Positions 18,708-28,972 of a DNA stretch of 64,000 nt are shown here, piece after piece (position 1 is the first letter of the stretch; each line of letters opens with the position of its first letter). Position numbers and translations under genes: made by a program. The notes beneath the pieces are model-generated. The model did not search any database. It worked only from the letters and a program-made list of their open reading frames with translations, and had not been told where the DNA came from. This DNA comes from Amphibalanus amphitrite. Taxonomy: Eukaryota > Arthropoda > Thecostraca > Balanomorpha > Balanidae. Where the stretch lies: assembly GCF_019059575.1 (NCBI RefSeq), contig NW_024881847.1, positions 372,001 to 436,000 of the forward strand. Direction: 5' to 3'.

Positions 18708-20133
18708 TCTATGTGAGTGACCCTCACTGCACGTTCAAAATACAAAAAGAAGAGGTGCAAATTTTGTTCCCATTTCAGTAACTCGGTAGTTACAGGGGCG
18801 ATTTCGCTGAAACTTGGCACACAGGTAGGCACCCACCAGGCCCGCAATGCATTCCCATGTGTTGCGGTTAGGGTGCTACTGCACGTGCGCACGTTCAGGG
18901 GGCGTTTCCAGATCTCGAGAACGGTTGGGCCAATTGCGCTCAAATTTGGTACACGGTTGGGGACCGGTTGGTAGGGTGCCGTGCAAAAGTCATTTTGGAC
19001 CCCGTTTGCACGTGCGCACGTGCAGAATGCCGCTTCCAGATCTTAGGAACGGCTGGGCCGATTGCGTTCAAATTTGGCACACCACTAGCGACCAGTTATA
19101 ACGGTGCTTTGCACAAGCCCGTTGGAAGTACCCTCTCGCCCTTCCGCACGTGCAGGGCTCACAATCTCGCTCGCTCTTTCTTCGCCCAAAAGGCGTTTTA
19201 CTGGTGTTATGGGTGCCTACTGCCTACAATTTGTATATCTCGGATTTTTTGATATGCGTGACCTAAGGTCAGGTCAGTGGCGTGATCTTTCCATTACAAG
19301 TCAATGGAGAAAAACGAAAATGCATCTAAATCCGTGTGTACGCATAGGAACAGTTCAAATAGTTCATAATCACAATGATTTGGACCATCCGTGACGACCA
19401 AGGTGTCTTTTTTGCTGATAGCCTCTAGAAAGGTCATCCGAGGTCATTTGAGGCTACAAACAGCTTTTTGCCAATAACTCTCGATTGGAAAGAGATAGAA
19501 CGCTGGGGTTGGCCTCATTGCGTTTGTCTTGCCGAGACGCATCGACTGATATCAACATGACCTTTTCCGGTCAGGTCATGACCTTGACCTGAGGTCAAAT
19601 TTTGAAGTTGACCTTTCAAGGTCAAATTATAGTTCATTAGACGCGTCTCGGCGAGAGGAACACGATTCTGGCAAAAGAATTGTCCTAGCTTTTTTTAGTC
19701 AAAAGTTATCGTCGAAAAACACTTTTCGTAAAAACAGCTATTTTTGGAGTTTTTGCCCTCTGGAGGCTAAACCGTTGACCTGAGGTCATTTTTGATGATG
19801 ACCTTATCAAAAGAAGAGTTCAAAAGCTATCGATTACTCTTCCCAGCGCTCTTCTAGCTATTATAGTCCCTGAGATAATGGCATGTTTTCAGAAAAATAT
19901 AATGACAATTCGGAAATTTTGACCTTTGATGATCTCTGGTGACCCCAATATTGCTCTAAGATGGAAAATGAATGAAATACATTCAAACGTACGCATCGAG
20001 AGCTATCGACTGCTTTTTACCGCGTCTTTCTAGCCCTCTTAGTTTTTGAGTTAGAGGTGGGTGGTAACATATGCCCCCCCCCCCCTCCCCACTAGGCGAA
20101 GTTGGCTGAGACCGCCACTGGGGCGCGGGTTAA

Positions 20134-20643
20134 AAAGGTTGCCTGCGAGACGCAAATGATGATAAAGAAGATAGGCATTCGCTTGCTTATTATTCATTTG
20201 ACGATGATGATCTTGAACAGTAAATACCTATCGTTCGTTGTTTAATGCGCATCAGCTGTGAAGTCATTTTGCATCCGTTCAACAAGATAATGACGTGGCA
20301 TTCCTTTAAACGTTTATTCATGGTTGTTCGCGCAGAATAATCTCTGCTAGTTTCTCAAAAGGTTCAGAGGACCTTTATGTTATGCGGAGACAGCGATCAG
20401 TGATCACGCACACACAATACCAACACCAACATAAATGAATAGATGAATGATCTGCAACGCCACGCATCATGACGCAGTGAACAGTTTCGGTACAAGCCGC
20501 TTCACTTGCCTTCATCGGCATTCTATCCGTCAATCATCTTAATGTTTGCTTTTAACAACAGCTTACCTGAAAATATTTTGTTTTTTCCTTACTTGCATAG
20601 ATCAATACGAGTTCCTTTTTGGTTCACTTCGACGCAGCTGTTT
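20134..20643. other. Spacer downstream of the thioredoxin-fold gene
   Basis: No gene, repeat family or RNA was recognised. Confidence 0.4.
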
Positions 20644-21147
20644 TCATTTATTCCACTTTGCGAAGACGGGTGGTCCTTCCTTCTGCACGTCCTCTCTTCC
20701 ATTCAACGAAACCAATGTTCCATCGTTCTTGACGATCACGAGTGTTGGGATACCTTGAACACTATATTTTGACTTTAGTTCTTTGCCTACTTCACTGTTG
20801 AAAGGCAGTGCAAGCCAATTCCCATGTGATTCATTGATATATTCCTTCATGGAGTCTTCTGACTGATCGGAAGATACGAACACTATTTCGAATTCAGCAC
20901 CGTCTTCAACCAGCTCATTGTAGAAATCCAGAAGGAGAGGTGTAAACATTCTGCATGGTGGACACCAATGAGCCGAAAAATAATATCCGATGATTTTCTT
21001 CGATGCTAAGCCTTCGTTAGCAGTTATTTCCTCACCAGTTTTCTTAAGTAATTTTGAGCTTTCAAGCATATCCATAACAGTATGACGGCTTGAATGGCTC
21101 GTAACAACTCTATCAGCACCCTTTCCACAACATAGCAAAGAGCACAT
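20644..21147 (-). CDS. Nucleoredoxin/tryparedoxin-like protein, 167 aa, intronless
   Basis: Thioredoxin-fold oxidoreductase. The active site WCPPC is at residues 61-65 inside YYFSAHWCPPCRMFTPLL, the hallmark of the tryparedoxin/nucleoredoxin group; a later IPTLVIV segment supplies the cis-proline. Family members are about 150-210 aa, so the length is complete. They reduce protein disulfides and act in redox signalling. The start at 21147 gives a Cys-rich leader (MCSLLCC). Met25 (MDMLESSKLL) aligns better with the usual start and may be the real one. The gene has no introns, unlike its multi-exon neighbours. No upstream signal was recognised. Confidence 0.85.
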   Translation of the reverse strand: MCSLLCCGKGADRVVTSHSSRHTVMDMLESSKLLKKTGEEITANEGLASKKIIGYYFSAHWCPPCRMFTPLLLDFYNELVEDGAEFEIVFVSSDQSEDSMKEYINESHGNWLALPFNSEVGKELKSKYSVQGIPTLVIVKNDGTLVSLNGREDVQKEGPPVFAKWNK

Positions 21148-21614
21148 TCTTTTTGAACAAACACGCTATTTTTACGTGGTCATGTATTCAAAAACAGACG
21201 CTCGTGCTTCATATTTAGGGAAGCCCACAGATGCAAGGGCGCATAATGCGTACTTACGTACGTACCACGTAGGCAAGACACCAAATAACCCTGTCAAAAT
21301 AACTTTATGAATTTGTCGTTCAGAAGTGCATGTGTGAATTAAATGTCATTATGATGACGGGGCATGATTTACCCCAATAAACGGTTCCAGACTAAGCTGG
21401 CCTGAAGCTTATATGCATGTTTGCTGTCTTGCAGCGCAATTTTCTCAACACAAGAAACAGTTGTGTCCGGAAGAGTGGCACTGAAGTCAATGACCTTTTT
21501 TCTAGCCGGTATTGAAGTGTTACGGTAAATTTATTCTTTTGATTTCAAACATAAGGTAAAGATAGGTAAGCATATTTAAATATGCACTTTATGTAGCTCA
21601 ATGTCCTTTTTCTT
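21148..21614. other. Spacer upstream of the thioredoxin-fold gene
   Basis: AT-rich; presumably contains the promoter of the minus-strand gene, but no TATA box or other core motif was identified. Confidence 0.4.
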
Positions 21615-22802
21615 TTAACCCGCGCCCCGTTGGGCTCTGCCGAGCAACGCGCCCCGTTGGGGGGGGGGGGCATTTTGGCCCCCCCCCCTAAGATCTCGAG
21701 AACCACGCAACCTAGCGACAAGCGGCAAACGGTGTTGGATAGCCCTATCAGGGAACTACCTTGTGACCCAATTTTATTGACCTAGGTCAAACCGATGACG
21801 TCACAGGTCAGGTCAAAGGTCCAATTTTCACCGTTTACAGGCATTTCAAGAAATGCGTTGTCAAATCGAGTAAAATGCATTTCATTGAAAATCATTGATG
21901 GGGAAATGTTCTTCAAACACATATTTTGCTATTTGAGGTCACTGATACCAGGTCAGGTCACAGAGGTCAGGTCACTGAGGGGTCACAATATGAAAGAGTC
22001 GTGTGATGCATGTTTTATGGTCCATTTTACATGACAAATGCGATTATGTGGGTCAGGCAGCCTTTGGGGCCAGCTTAGGTCACGTTTTGGTCAAGGTCAG
22101 GTCAAGGTCAGGTCAAGGTCAGGTCAAATTAGGTCAAATTTTAAAGTTGATATTTTTGCATAAAATGGGTATCGAATCGATGCAGCTCGTCACGGGGGGT
22201 TCAATGGTGGTCTTTGTTTTGCCGTACGTGGTCTAGAATCGCTAAAAATTGAGTTAAAAAATTTGACGTCATCATTTTTGAACAGTTTCTTTTCGCTATA
22301 ACTTGGCCAAAAAACGAGATATCGATCTGAAATTTGGTATGTATATAGAAGAGCACAGGGACCATCACGTATATTCCGGTTTTTCGAAATTCGGAAAGTT
22401 TTTTGATTTTTTTTTTCAGTTTTTCTTTAAAAAATCAATTTTTTGAATTTTTTAGGGTCAAAAACCCAAAATTTTGAAAATCCGAGACAACAGTTTTGTA
22501 GCGGCGCTTTTTGTCTACCAGATCATATAAAGAACTTTGAAATTGCTTGATAACTGTAGATTTGGTGAGCGTTTCAAGATTGCATGTTTTTTGCTCATTT
22601 TTGCTCGAACATGACCTCAGTTTAACCTCAATAACTCCTGACCTAAGGTGACCTAAGACTTGAAATTTTGTGTGAAGGTGTCAAATTGATGCCCAGGAAG
22701 GTACTGAAAATTTGGCGGCGCTGCGCGCCGCCGTTTTCTTGCTATTCAGGAAAAACCACATGGGGGGCCAAAATGGCCTCCCCCCAACGGGGCGAGGGTT
22801 AA
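21615..22802. mobile_element. TTAA-type element, 1,188 bp
   Basis: It is bounded by TTAACCCGCGCCCCGTTGGG and CCCAACGGGGCGAGGGTTAA. Subterminal hairpins are a G-run, CATTTTGG and a C-run on the left, and GGGGGGCCAAAATGG plus a C-run on the right. Next comes AAGATCTCGAGAACCACG and an interior with many AGGTCA sites (21785-22135, including GGTCAAGGTCAGGTCAAGG). The 22260-22560 portion is AT-rich and reappears inverted at about 49440-49740, so that element is a diverged relative. No ORF of note. Confidence 0.75.
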
Positions 22803-23098
22803 TGAACACCAAACACAATCGAAATTAAGTTGCCCTGAATATCCGAATCCGAGCCATGCCTCGCTGTGGTTTTCAGCCGAATGAGAGGGCCTAGCTCCAT
22901 CTGCCTAATCCTGCCATCTGCCTAGCTTTTCAACGGATGATCGTAGATTTAGAGCCATTGTTTTTGAATGGATGCTAGTGCTGGATCTACAATCTCGGTG
23001 GATCTCACGACAATCCGCCCGGATCATCACCCAGCTTCTTATCATCCTCTGGATCATCGCGCCCCCTCCAGATAATCGCGTGCCATCCCTCCGGATCA
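22803..23098. other. 3' flank of the dehydrogenase gene
   Basis: Presumed 3' UTR of the minus-strand gene. No AATAAA was found on that strand. Confidence 0.35.
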
Positions 23099-26000
23099 TC
23101 ACTCCCCATCTGTCTGGATGTCGCGGTGCTGCGGGACCACGCTGCCGTCGATGATGCGATTCTCGTAGCTCCAGTTCTCGAAGCCGGGAGAGCGCAGCAG
23201 CTCCCCGCAGCTCTCTTCGTAGAGCCGCTGGCCCGAGTAGCAGGCCGCCTCGGCACCGTACTGATACATGGCCTGGTTGGAGATTTGCTGCACCAGCCCG
23301 TGTAGCGGGATGGGAACCTGTGACAGACGTCACACATTCGCAAGTTAGCGTAAATGGCATCAGCAGGATATCGCAATAGCTACTCACACCCTATATTGAC
23401 TCGGGTAGCGGGCTATCAGGGAATTCGTAATGCTTAATCCTCAGTCTTTGAGTTACTTTCCCCAGTGTGAATACATTCGCCTGCCGGCCTTCACCAAAAG
23501 GGAACGTACGAGTACCTATATATGGGTCTTTCAACCTGAAGGTCCTGAAGGACTGCCTGATGTAAGATCATTTGAATTTAATTGACGCCACAAAGATCAA
23601 TATTGCTCTCAACGGCTCGCTGGCTGGTCTCGCCGCGCTCGAATGGGCAACTTTGCACCGGTGAATATAGTTCAATGTTACTGCCAGGTGATCGTGCTGC
23701 TGACCTTGTGCTGCTTGGCGATCTGGTATCCGAGGTCGAGGTCCTTGCAGTGCAGGTCGATGGTAAAGGTGGGGTCGTAGTCACCGCGCAACAGGGACGG
23801 CGCCGACGTCTCCCACGTGAAGCTGTTGCCGCAGCCGGCGCGGATCGCGTTCCAGAACTGGTGCAGGTCCAGGCCGGACTTCTTGGCTGGTCGGCAAGGC
23901 GGTCGGGTGCGTTTTTATTGGACGGAAAATGGGCATGCATCATGCCACTTAAATATTTTCCGTTGTCTCTTTACAACGCCTGTTGTCTCTACATGAAGTG
24001 AAAACATCCGGTAACGTTAAATAGGTGCACCTGTCATGGATAATAGTGGATGAGAGCTTTGGCTTGTTTACCGATAAATTAGGTATTCATCAAATAAAAG
24101 ATTATAACTATGCCTAATTGCGTTCCTGCTTGGACGCAGCCTGATCCCCTTATTGACGAGTATATTCTCTCATACTATTTTAGCCTTCCAGCAATCATTT
24201 TTTCTTGTATACAGCCAGCCAGATGACCTTTATACCTATCAACGATTTATTTCTTACCGCACGCCATCATACATCATCTCACCTATCATCATGGCCTCCG
24301 CTGTCGCGATGGCATTCAGCATGCACAGCATGTTTGACACGACCTTGGTGATGAGCGCCGACCCGACTGGTCCCAGGTACACCAGGTTAGTGTAGCTCGC
24401 CTGCGGGCCAAACACACAGTTGCGGTGTCACTGGAGAATCTTTGGTCGCCCGGCTCAGGTATGTAACGTGTACACAATCGGGCTCATCGTGAACAGTAGT
24501 ATGGATGGTACGCCTTTCGTCCTCTCACCGAGAGAAACGTAACCCATCCCAATTCTCTCACCGATAGTATCGGTGAGACGAGCTCGACGACGGCCTTGTC
24601 GCCGCCCAGGTAGGTGACCATGGTGCCCGTCTTCAGCGCCGAGAGGCCGCCGGTGATGGGCGCTTCCACCATCTCCACCTGCTTGCCCTTCAGCTGGAGG
24701 AACACACAGCGCGACTTCAGTCGCATCAGCAGCAAGCCGCTACATGCCCTCTGCCCGTCGGGCATCATATCGTTTAGTCTAACATTTAGCTTTGAACATC
24801 CAGGGCCCGTATTCGGGACAGCATTGCTCGTAAGTACCGAATCAGGGTACCGAATCAGAGTCCTGCTACATGGTGTCCTATGCCATGATCTACCATAAGC
24901 CGTCCTAATCTCATCAGTTGGCTCCGCCTGCTGTCTCAGCCCTCTTGATAGTTATTCAGGAAAAGTTTTTTTTTTCCATATACCTCCTTGTGGTAGCGCA
25001 TGGTGGCCTGGTAATCGGTGGTCGAGTGGTCGATCCACACGGTTCCCGGCCGGAACCCTGCCAGAAGACCGTCCGGGCCGACGTACGACTGCTCCACGTG
25101 CTCCGGCTTCGGCAGACCTGCGCGAGCGGAACGGGGCGGCAGCTGAACAGAACAGTACGGTCACTGGTGAATAGAACAGGACGGCAGCTGAACAGAACAG
25201 GACGGCAGCTGAACAGAACAGGACGGCAGCTGAACAAAAAGAAGGGTTGCTGCGAGCAGAACAGGATGTCAATGTCCGTCGCGTGAATAGAGCTACTGAG
25301 CGAATAAAACAGATCAGTATCGAGTGAATAGATTGATCTTTGAGTAACACAACACTGAACAGCGCAAAACGGTAGCTGAGCGAAAGGGATACTGCCCAGT
25401 GCCCACTCGGCGTTGACTTCGCCAAAAGCATAGGAATGGGAGGTCCCTGAAAGATACGAGTAGTCTGAAGTGCTGAGCTGGTAACATTTATACATAGAGT
25501 AACTGTCCAGCGAATACCGCGCTGTCGCAATTGTTGCTATGCTAAACAGTAATCCAAGGCCATATATAGTAATCACGGCGTTGTGCCTTACGAGCTTACG
25601 ACCATTCCAGGCCAGGCCATTTATCCCGGTACGAATATGTATGCATGACGGCTCAGCTCAGGATGACCGACGGCTCAGAAGATCTCATGACTGTCTGGTG
25701 GGGTATCATCTGGGTACCTATTCTCTAGCATTAGGCCCCAACTCCGGGTGAACCCAGCAGTAGGTACTCACATGTAATGACGACATCGGCCTTTTGCGCC
25801 ACCTGGCGGGAGCTGTCGGCCACCGCCACCCGATCTGCTAGCGCTGACATCCGCGCGCCGTCTGTGTCGAACATGGCCAAGACGGTGTATCCAGAGCGCA
25901 GAAGATTCCTCACAACGGCGTCACCTGAGGGGAGGGGGCGGGGGCAGCGTTAGCACGTGTGATACCTAGGGGGGGACGAAGTGCGTCTGTTCAATGAAAC

Positions 26001-26632
26001 AAAAACCATGAGCAATTTCCTGAAATTGCGTACTGTTATGCGACGTCTAGTCAGTCTCATCTCTTTCTTTACGGTAGGATAAAATGAAAGTGAGTTTATT
26101 ACTCCGCTGAATCTTATACTAACTGCTCATTGTTTAAAACATGAGACAAAAATAAAGCAGCATGCACACATAAATAATTGTTTTCCATAGGCATAGATAA
26201 CATGAATCATGTTATCTATGCCGTGGTTATAATAAAATGAAGTCGTTAAGCCTACATCAACGGCGAATAATCGTAATAGAAAGTTGAAATTTGAAAAAAA
26301 CTCCTACAAAACATTTGAGTTTGAGCTTCAAGATTATACCTACCTACGCGTCATCTAGCATAAAAAACCCAACAATAGCTTACGAGCAGCAAACAATAGA
26401 ATAGAGGTATCTATTCAGACTTACCACTAAATCGCAAAGCAGCGCCCCAGGGGCCTTTTGCCTACGACCTGTTCATATACTTGCCGACGTTTCCAATGCC
26501 GATGACCCCGATCGGCGTCTCTTTGGTGACGGAGCTGAGCAATCGCCACTGGACTCCATGGTGGTGCGTCTGGCAGAGATCTGGCAGCACCTTCCTCAGA
26601 CCAGAGGTCAGACGAAGCCCGGCGCGCAGCAT
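23099..26632 (-). CDS. Mitochondrial 3-hydroxyisobutyrate dehydrogenase-like protein, 361 aa, 7 exons
   Basis: Exons from the 5' end: 26485-26632, 25772-25924, 24984-25117, 24562-24693, 24283-24400, 23705-23886, 23099-23317; joined length 1,086 bases. NAD(P)-dependent beta-hydroxyacid dehydrogenases oxidise short hydroxyacids; 3-hydroxyisobutyrate in valine breakdown is the classic substrate. Seen: an Arg-rich, acid-poor leader (MLRAGLRLTSGLRKVL) fitting mitochondrial import, dinucleotide-binding GIGNVG (45-50), WIDHSTTDY, VEAPITGG, and the catalytic-lysine motif with K208 and N212 in LITKVVSN. The exon 1/2 junction requires a GC donor (G|GCAAGT); this restores GNVGDAVVRNLL in frame. The human enzyme is 336 aa, so this copy is full length. 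Exact substrate is not determinable. Intron 2 holds a short tandem repeat. An alternative upstream Met at 26704 exists. Confidence 0.88.
25138..25235. repeat. 21-bp tandem repeat in an intron
   Basis: About four copies of GGCAGCTGAACAGAACAGGAC lie in intron 2 of the dehydrogenase gene, close to the exon 3 acceptor at 25117. The first copies are imperfect. Confidence 0.85.
26190..26222. repeat. 33-bp perfect palindrome
   Basis: GGCATAGATAACATGA is followed by one base and its exact inverse, inside intron 1 of the dehydrogenase gene. With almost no loop it would extrude as a cruciform rather than form an ordinary RNA stem-loop. Confidence 0.8.
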
Positions 26633-27875
26633 AGCGTCCTGGTGATCCGCCGAGACTGGTAGAAGGTGTGGGAGAAGTGGCAACAGCTGACAGCTGCTGG
26701 ACACTGGTAGATGCTAGAAGCTACCGCGATGAGAGCTGCTGAAAGGAGCTGCAGCCGTCTGATGGTGAGCCGGTTCTACTGGATGACGCGTCTTTTCACT
26801 GGGAGCGCGCTGAAACGGTGTAGACTCGAACCGCACAGAGATTCAACCGTCTCCACGCGGTATAAAAGCACTGTGTGGTGAACTGAGCGGCAGTCGACAA
26901 CAGCCGAGAAGACTGGCACTCAAGGCCGACAGGGGCCACATGGTACTGCTCAACTTGCTGGCTGTCATTACAAACAGACTCCTAAGCATACCCACGAACA
27001 CTGCCCATGTTTAGACTGTTTTGATGGCCTCTCGATGGCGAGTAAGTTTGATATACCTAACCTCACTCGTTCGTTCGGACCCACACCAGACCGGGAGGCT
27101 GCTTGTCAAGCTCAATGAGCGCTCAATGAGCGCCCCCTTCCGTTTTTTTCGCGTTTGTAAAAAAAAATCGAGGCTTCGCGCCGCCGAAAAAAGGAACGTG
27201 AAAAGAGCTATCGAATGCGCTTTTCCGCGGCGCTATTAATTATATTCGTTTCCAAGTTATGTGTCGATTCGCTAAAAGAAAAAGTTGAAATAGGCAATAT
27301 ACTTAACCTATGATGAATCCTTTGACCTGACCTTTGACTTGACCTAACGAATGGCTTGTCTACTTTCTCCGTGATTTTTTTTGACACTTTCGAATGCCGC
27401 TTACCGCGTGTCGTTACGTGTGGCCCAGGAGCGCTGAGTAAGAAGGGGAGCTGTGCAGCGTGCAACCTCCCACGGCCTTGCCCGGTTGGCAGTCGTGCCT
27501 TATTGAGGAATAAGCACAGCTCCCATGTTCTCTCGTGTTCGTCAGTGGCAACAATGGCAAAGCACTGTTTGAAACCAATGCTAGCAAAACATTCATTATT
27601 CATGTCACGATTAGGTATTTTATTATGGTTTTCAAGTAAATGTTTGACTTTTTAGTCTCAACCAACTGAAACTGCTTTTATTTCAACATAATTCACAAAA
27701 TTTGCAAGCGTAAAACATACCTACCTGATGAAGCTGTATACACGACATCTTCACCTTCTAATAATCCATATTCGCTTCCTCATACCACGCTGATAAAAAA
27801 ATATCGGATAAAGAGAACGACAAAATAGAGATGCGTAACTATTGGTAATAAAATGCATACCAATTTACTCTCAAT
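26633..27875. other. 5' flank of the dehydrogenase gene and spacer
   Basis: Contains a possible plus-strand core promoter at 26861-26895. Near 27180-27250 is an isolated copy of the conserved subterminal block of the TTAA elements (GAGCTATCGAATGCGC). Otherwise no gene was recognised. Confidence 0.4.
26861..26895 (+). promoter_or_regulatory. Candidate TATA/Inr core promoter, plus strand
   Basis: TATAAAAG at 26861-26868 lies exactly 31 bases before the A of GCAGTC (A = 26892), the spacing expected for TATA and initiator; the Inr matches TCAGTC in five of six bases. A consensus donor (GCGAGTAAGT) follows near 27038-27047. It points away from the minus-strand dehydrogenase, so it could start an unseen gene or be the other half of a divergent promoter. 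Confidence 0.3.
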
Positions 27876-28474
27876 TTAACCCGGCGGCCGCTGGGCCTCC
27901 GCGCCACCCGCCGGCCGCTGGGGGGGGCATATAGTTGCCCCCCCTTTACTTCTGCGACGATATCGTCGCAACGCGAAGAGATAGAGAAGCGAAACTTTGC
28001 ACACATCTTCCTGAATACCTAGCCGAGGTTGTGTCCAAATTTGGTGTCGATCCCATTTGAAATGACGTCACAGTGACGTCATAAGTGAAATTATAGATTT
28101 GCGACTCTCATATTCCTCACGATACATCAGATATATGGGACCGAATATAAAGGGTCGATTATTGGTCAGAAACTAGATGGAAGTGTAAATAGTTAGATGT
28201 TTTAGGATGACAGCAGGTGCTGTCTAGTTCATTTACAGTTGAGTTTCATGCTCAGCGTCATCAGAAACGGTCCATGTCGGAAAACGACAAAACTTTATGA
28301 CGTCACTGTGACATCTTAGGTGCTACAACCACCAAACTTTCCTCAAACATTGCCTAGGTATTCATTTGAAGCTATGCCAAGTTTCACGGTCGTAGCTCAT
28401 CAGGTTTTGGAGATATTTCACAAAACGTAAAGGGGGGGCAACTTTATGCCCCCCCCCAGCGGCTCGTGGGTTAA
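27876..28474. mobile_element. TTAA-type element, 599 bp
   Basis: The ends are TTAACCCGGCGGCCGCTGGG and CCCAGCGGCTCGTGGGTTAA. The hairpin on the left is GGGGGGG-CATATAGTTG-CCCCCCC and on the right G-run-GCAACTTTATG-C-run, that is, the same loop inverted. The interior contains TGACGTCA-rich sequence and no ORF. Confidence 0.75.
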
Positions 28475-28972
28475 ACTTCTCGCTCCCCATTTCACTTCAT
28501 GCGCGATCAGAGTTAAACGGGCACTGCAGACAGTCTCCATTAAAAAAAAGACTCCACTCCAGACATGCATCCATTGTATTCATGACACAGCCAATTCACT
28601 TCAAAGATAAGAGAATTTACTGAATTGCATACCTCCTTGCTGCACATTACAGCTGTTCGCGCTGGTCAATAGATAACCAGCGCACTTTCAAATGGAATAA
28701 ACGATTGAGGAGTTATTGGTTTACAATCTACGTATCTACGTGGTTACATGGCCGCACTGCAAACCATCAAGTTTCGACATTTAGGGCCTGGCAGCAATGA
28801 AGGTCGGTCATTCACATAATGTTATAAACTTAAGGTGGATATTTTACCTAGACCACATTAAATTTGCACACCTAATTATATCAAGATTGATCAATTAATG
28901 CAGTCTTTACCTGTTCTATTAAATGCGTGATTTGAGTGTAACGAAAAAAACGGAATCATAAATAGATATACA
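28475..28972. other. Short spacer between TTAA elements
   Basis: AT-rich; nothing recognised. Confidence 0.4.

Larger units (their letters stand above)
16856..20133. mobile_element. Composite TTAA-type element, 3.3 kb, with two inserted elements
   Basis: Outer ends: CTAACCTTCGCCCCAGTGGG on the left (one base off TTAA) and CCACTGGGGCGCGGGTTAA on the right. Just inside are mirrored tracts: a G-run then CATATGTTACCACCC (about 16872-16903) and GGGTGGTAACATATG then a C-run (about 20047-20092). The interior contains AGGTCA half-site clusters, notably 18139-18320, and the subterminal ATCTCGAGAAC-type block. Nested inside are a 241-bp palindromic MITE (17009-17249) and a second TTAA element (17728-18707). 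There are no transposase-like reading frames. Confidence 0.7.
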
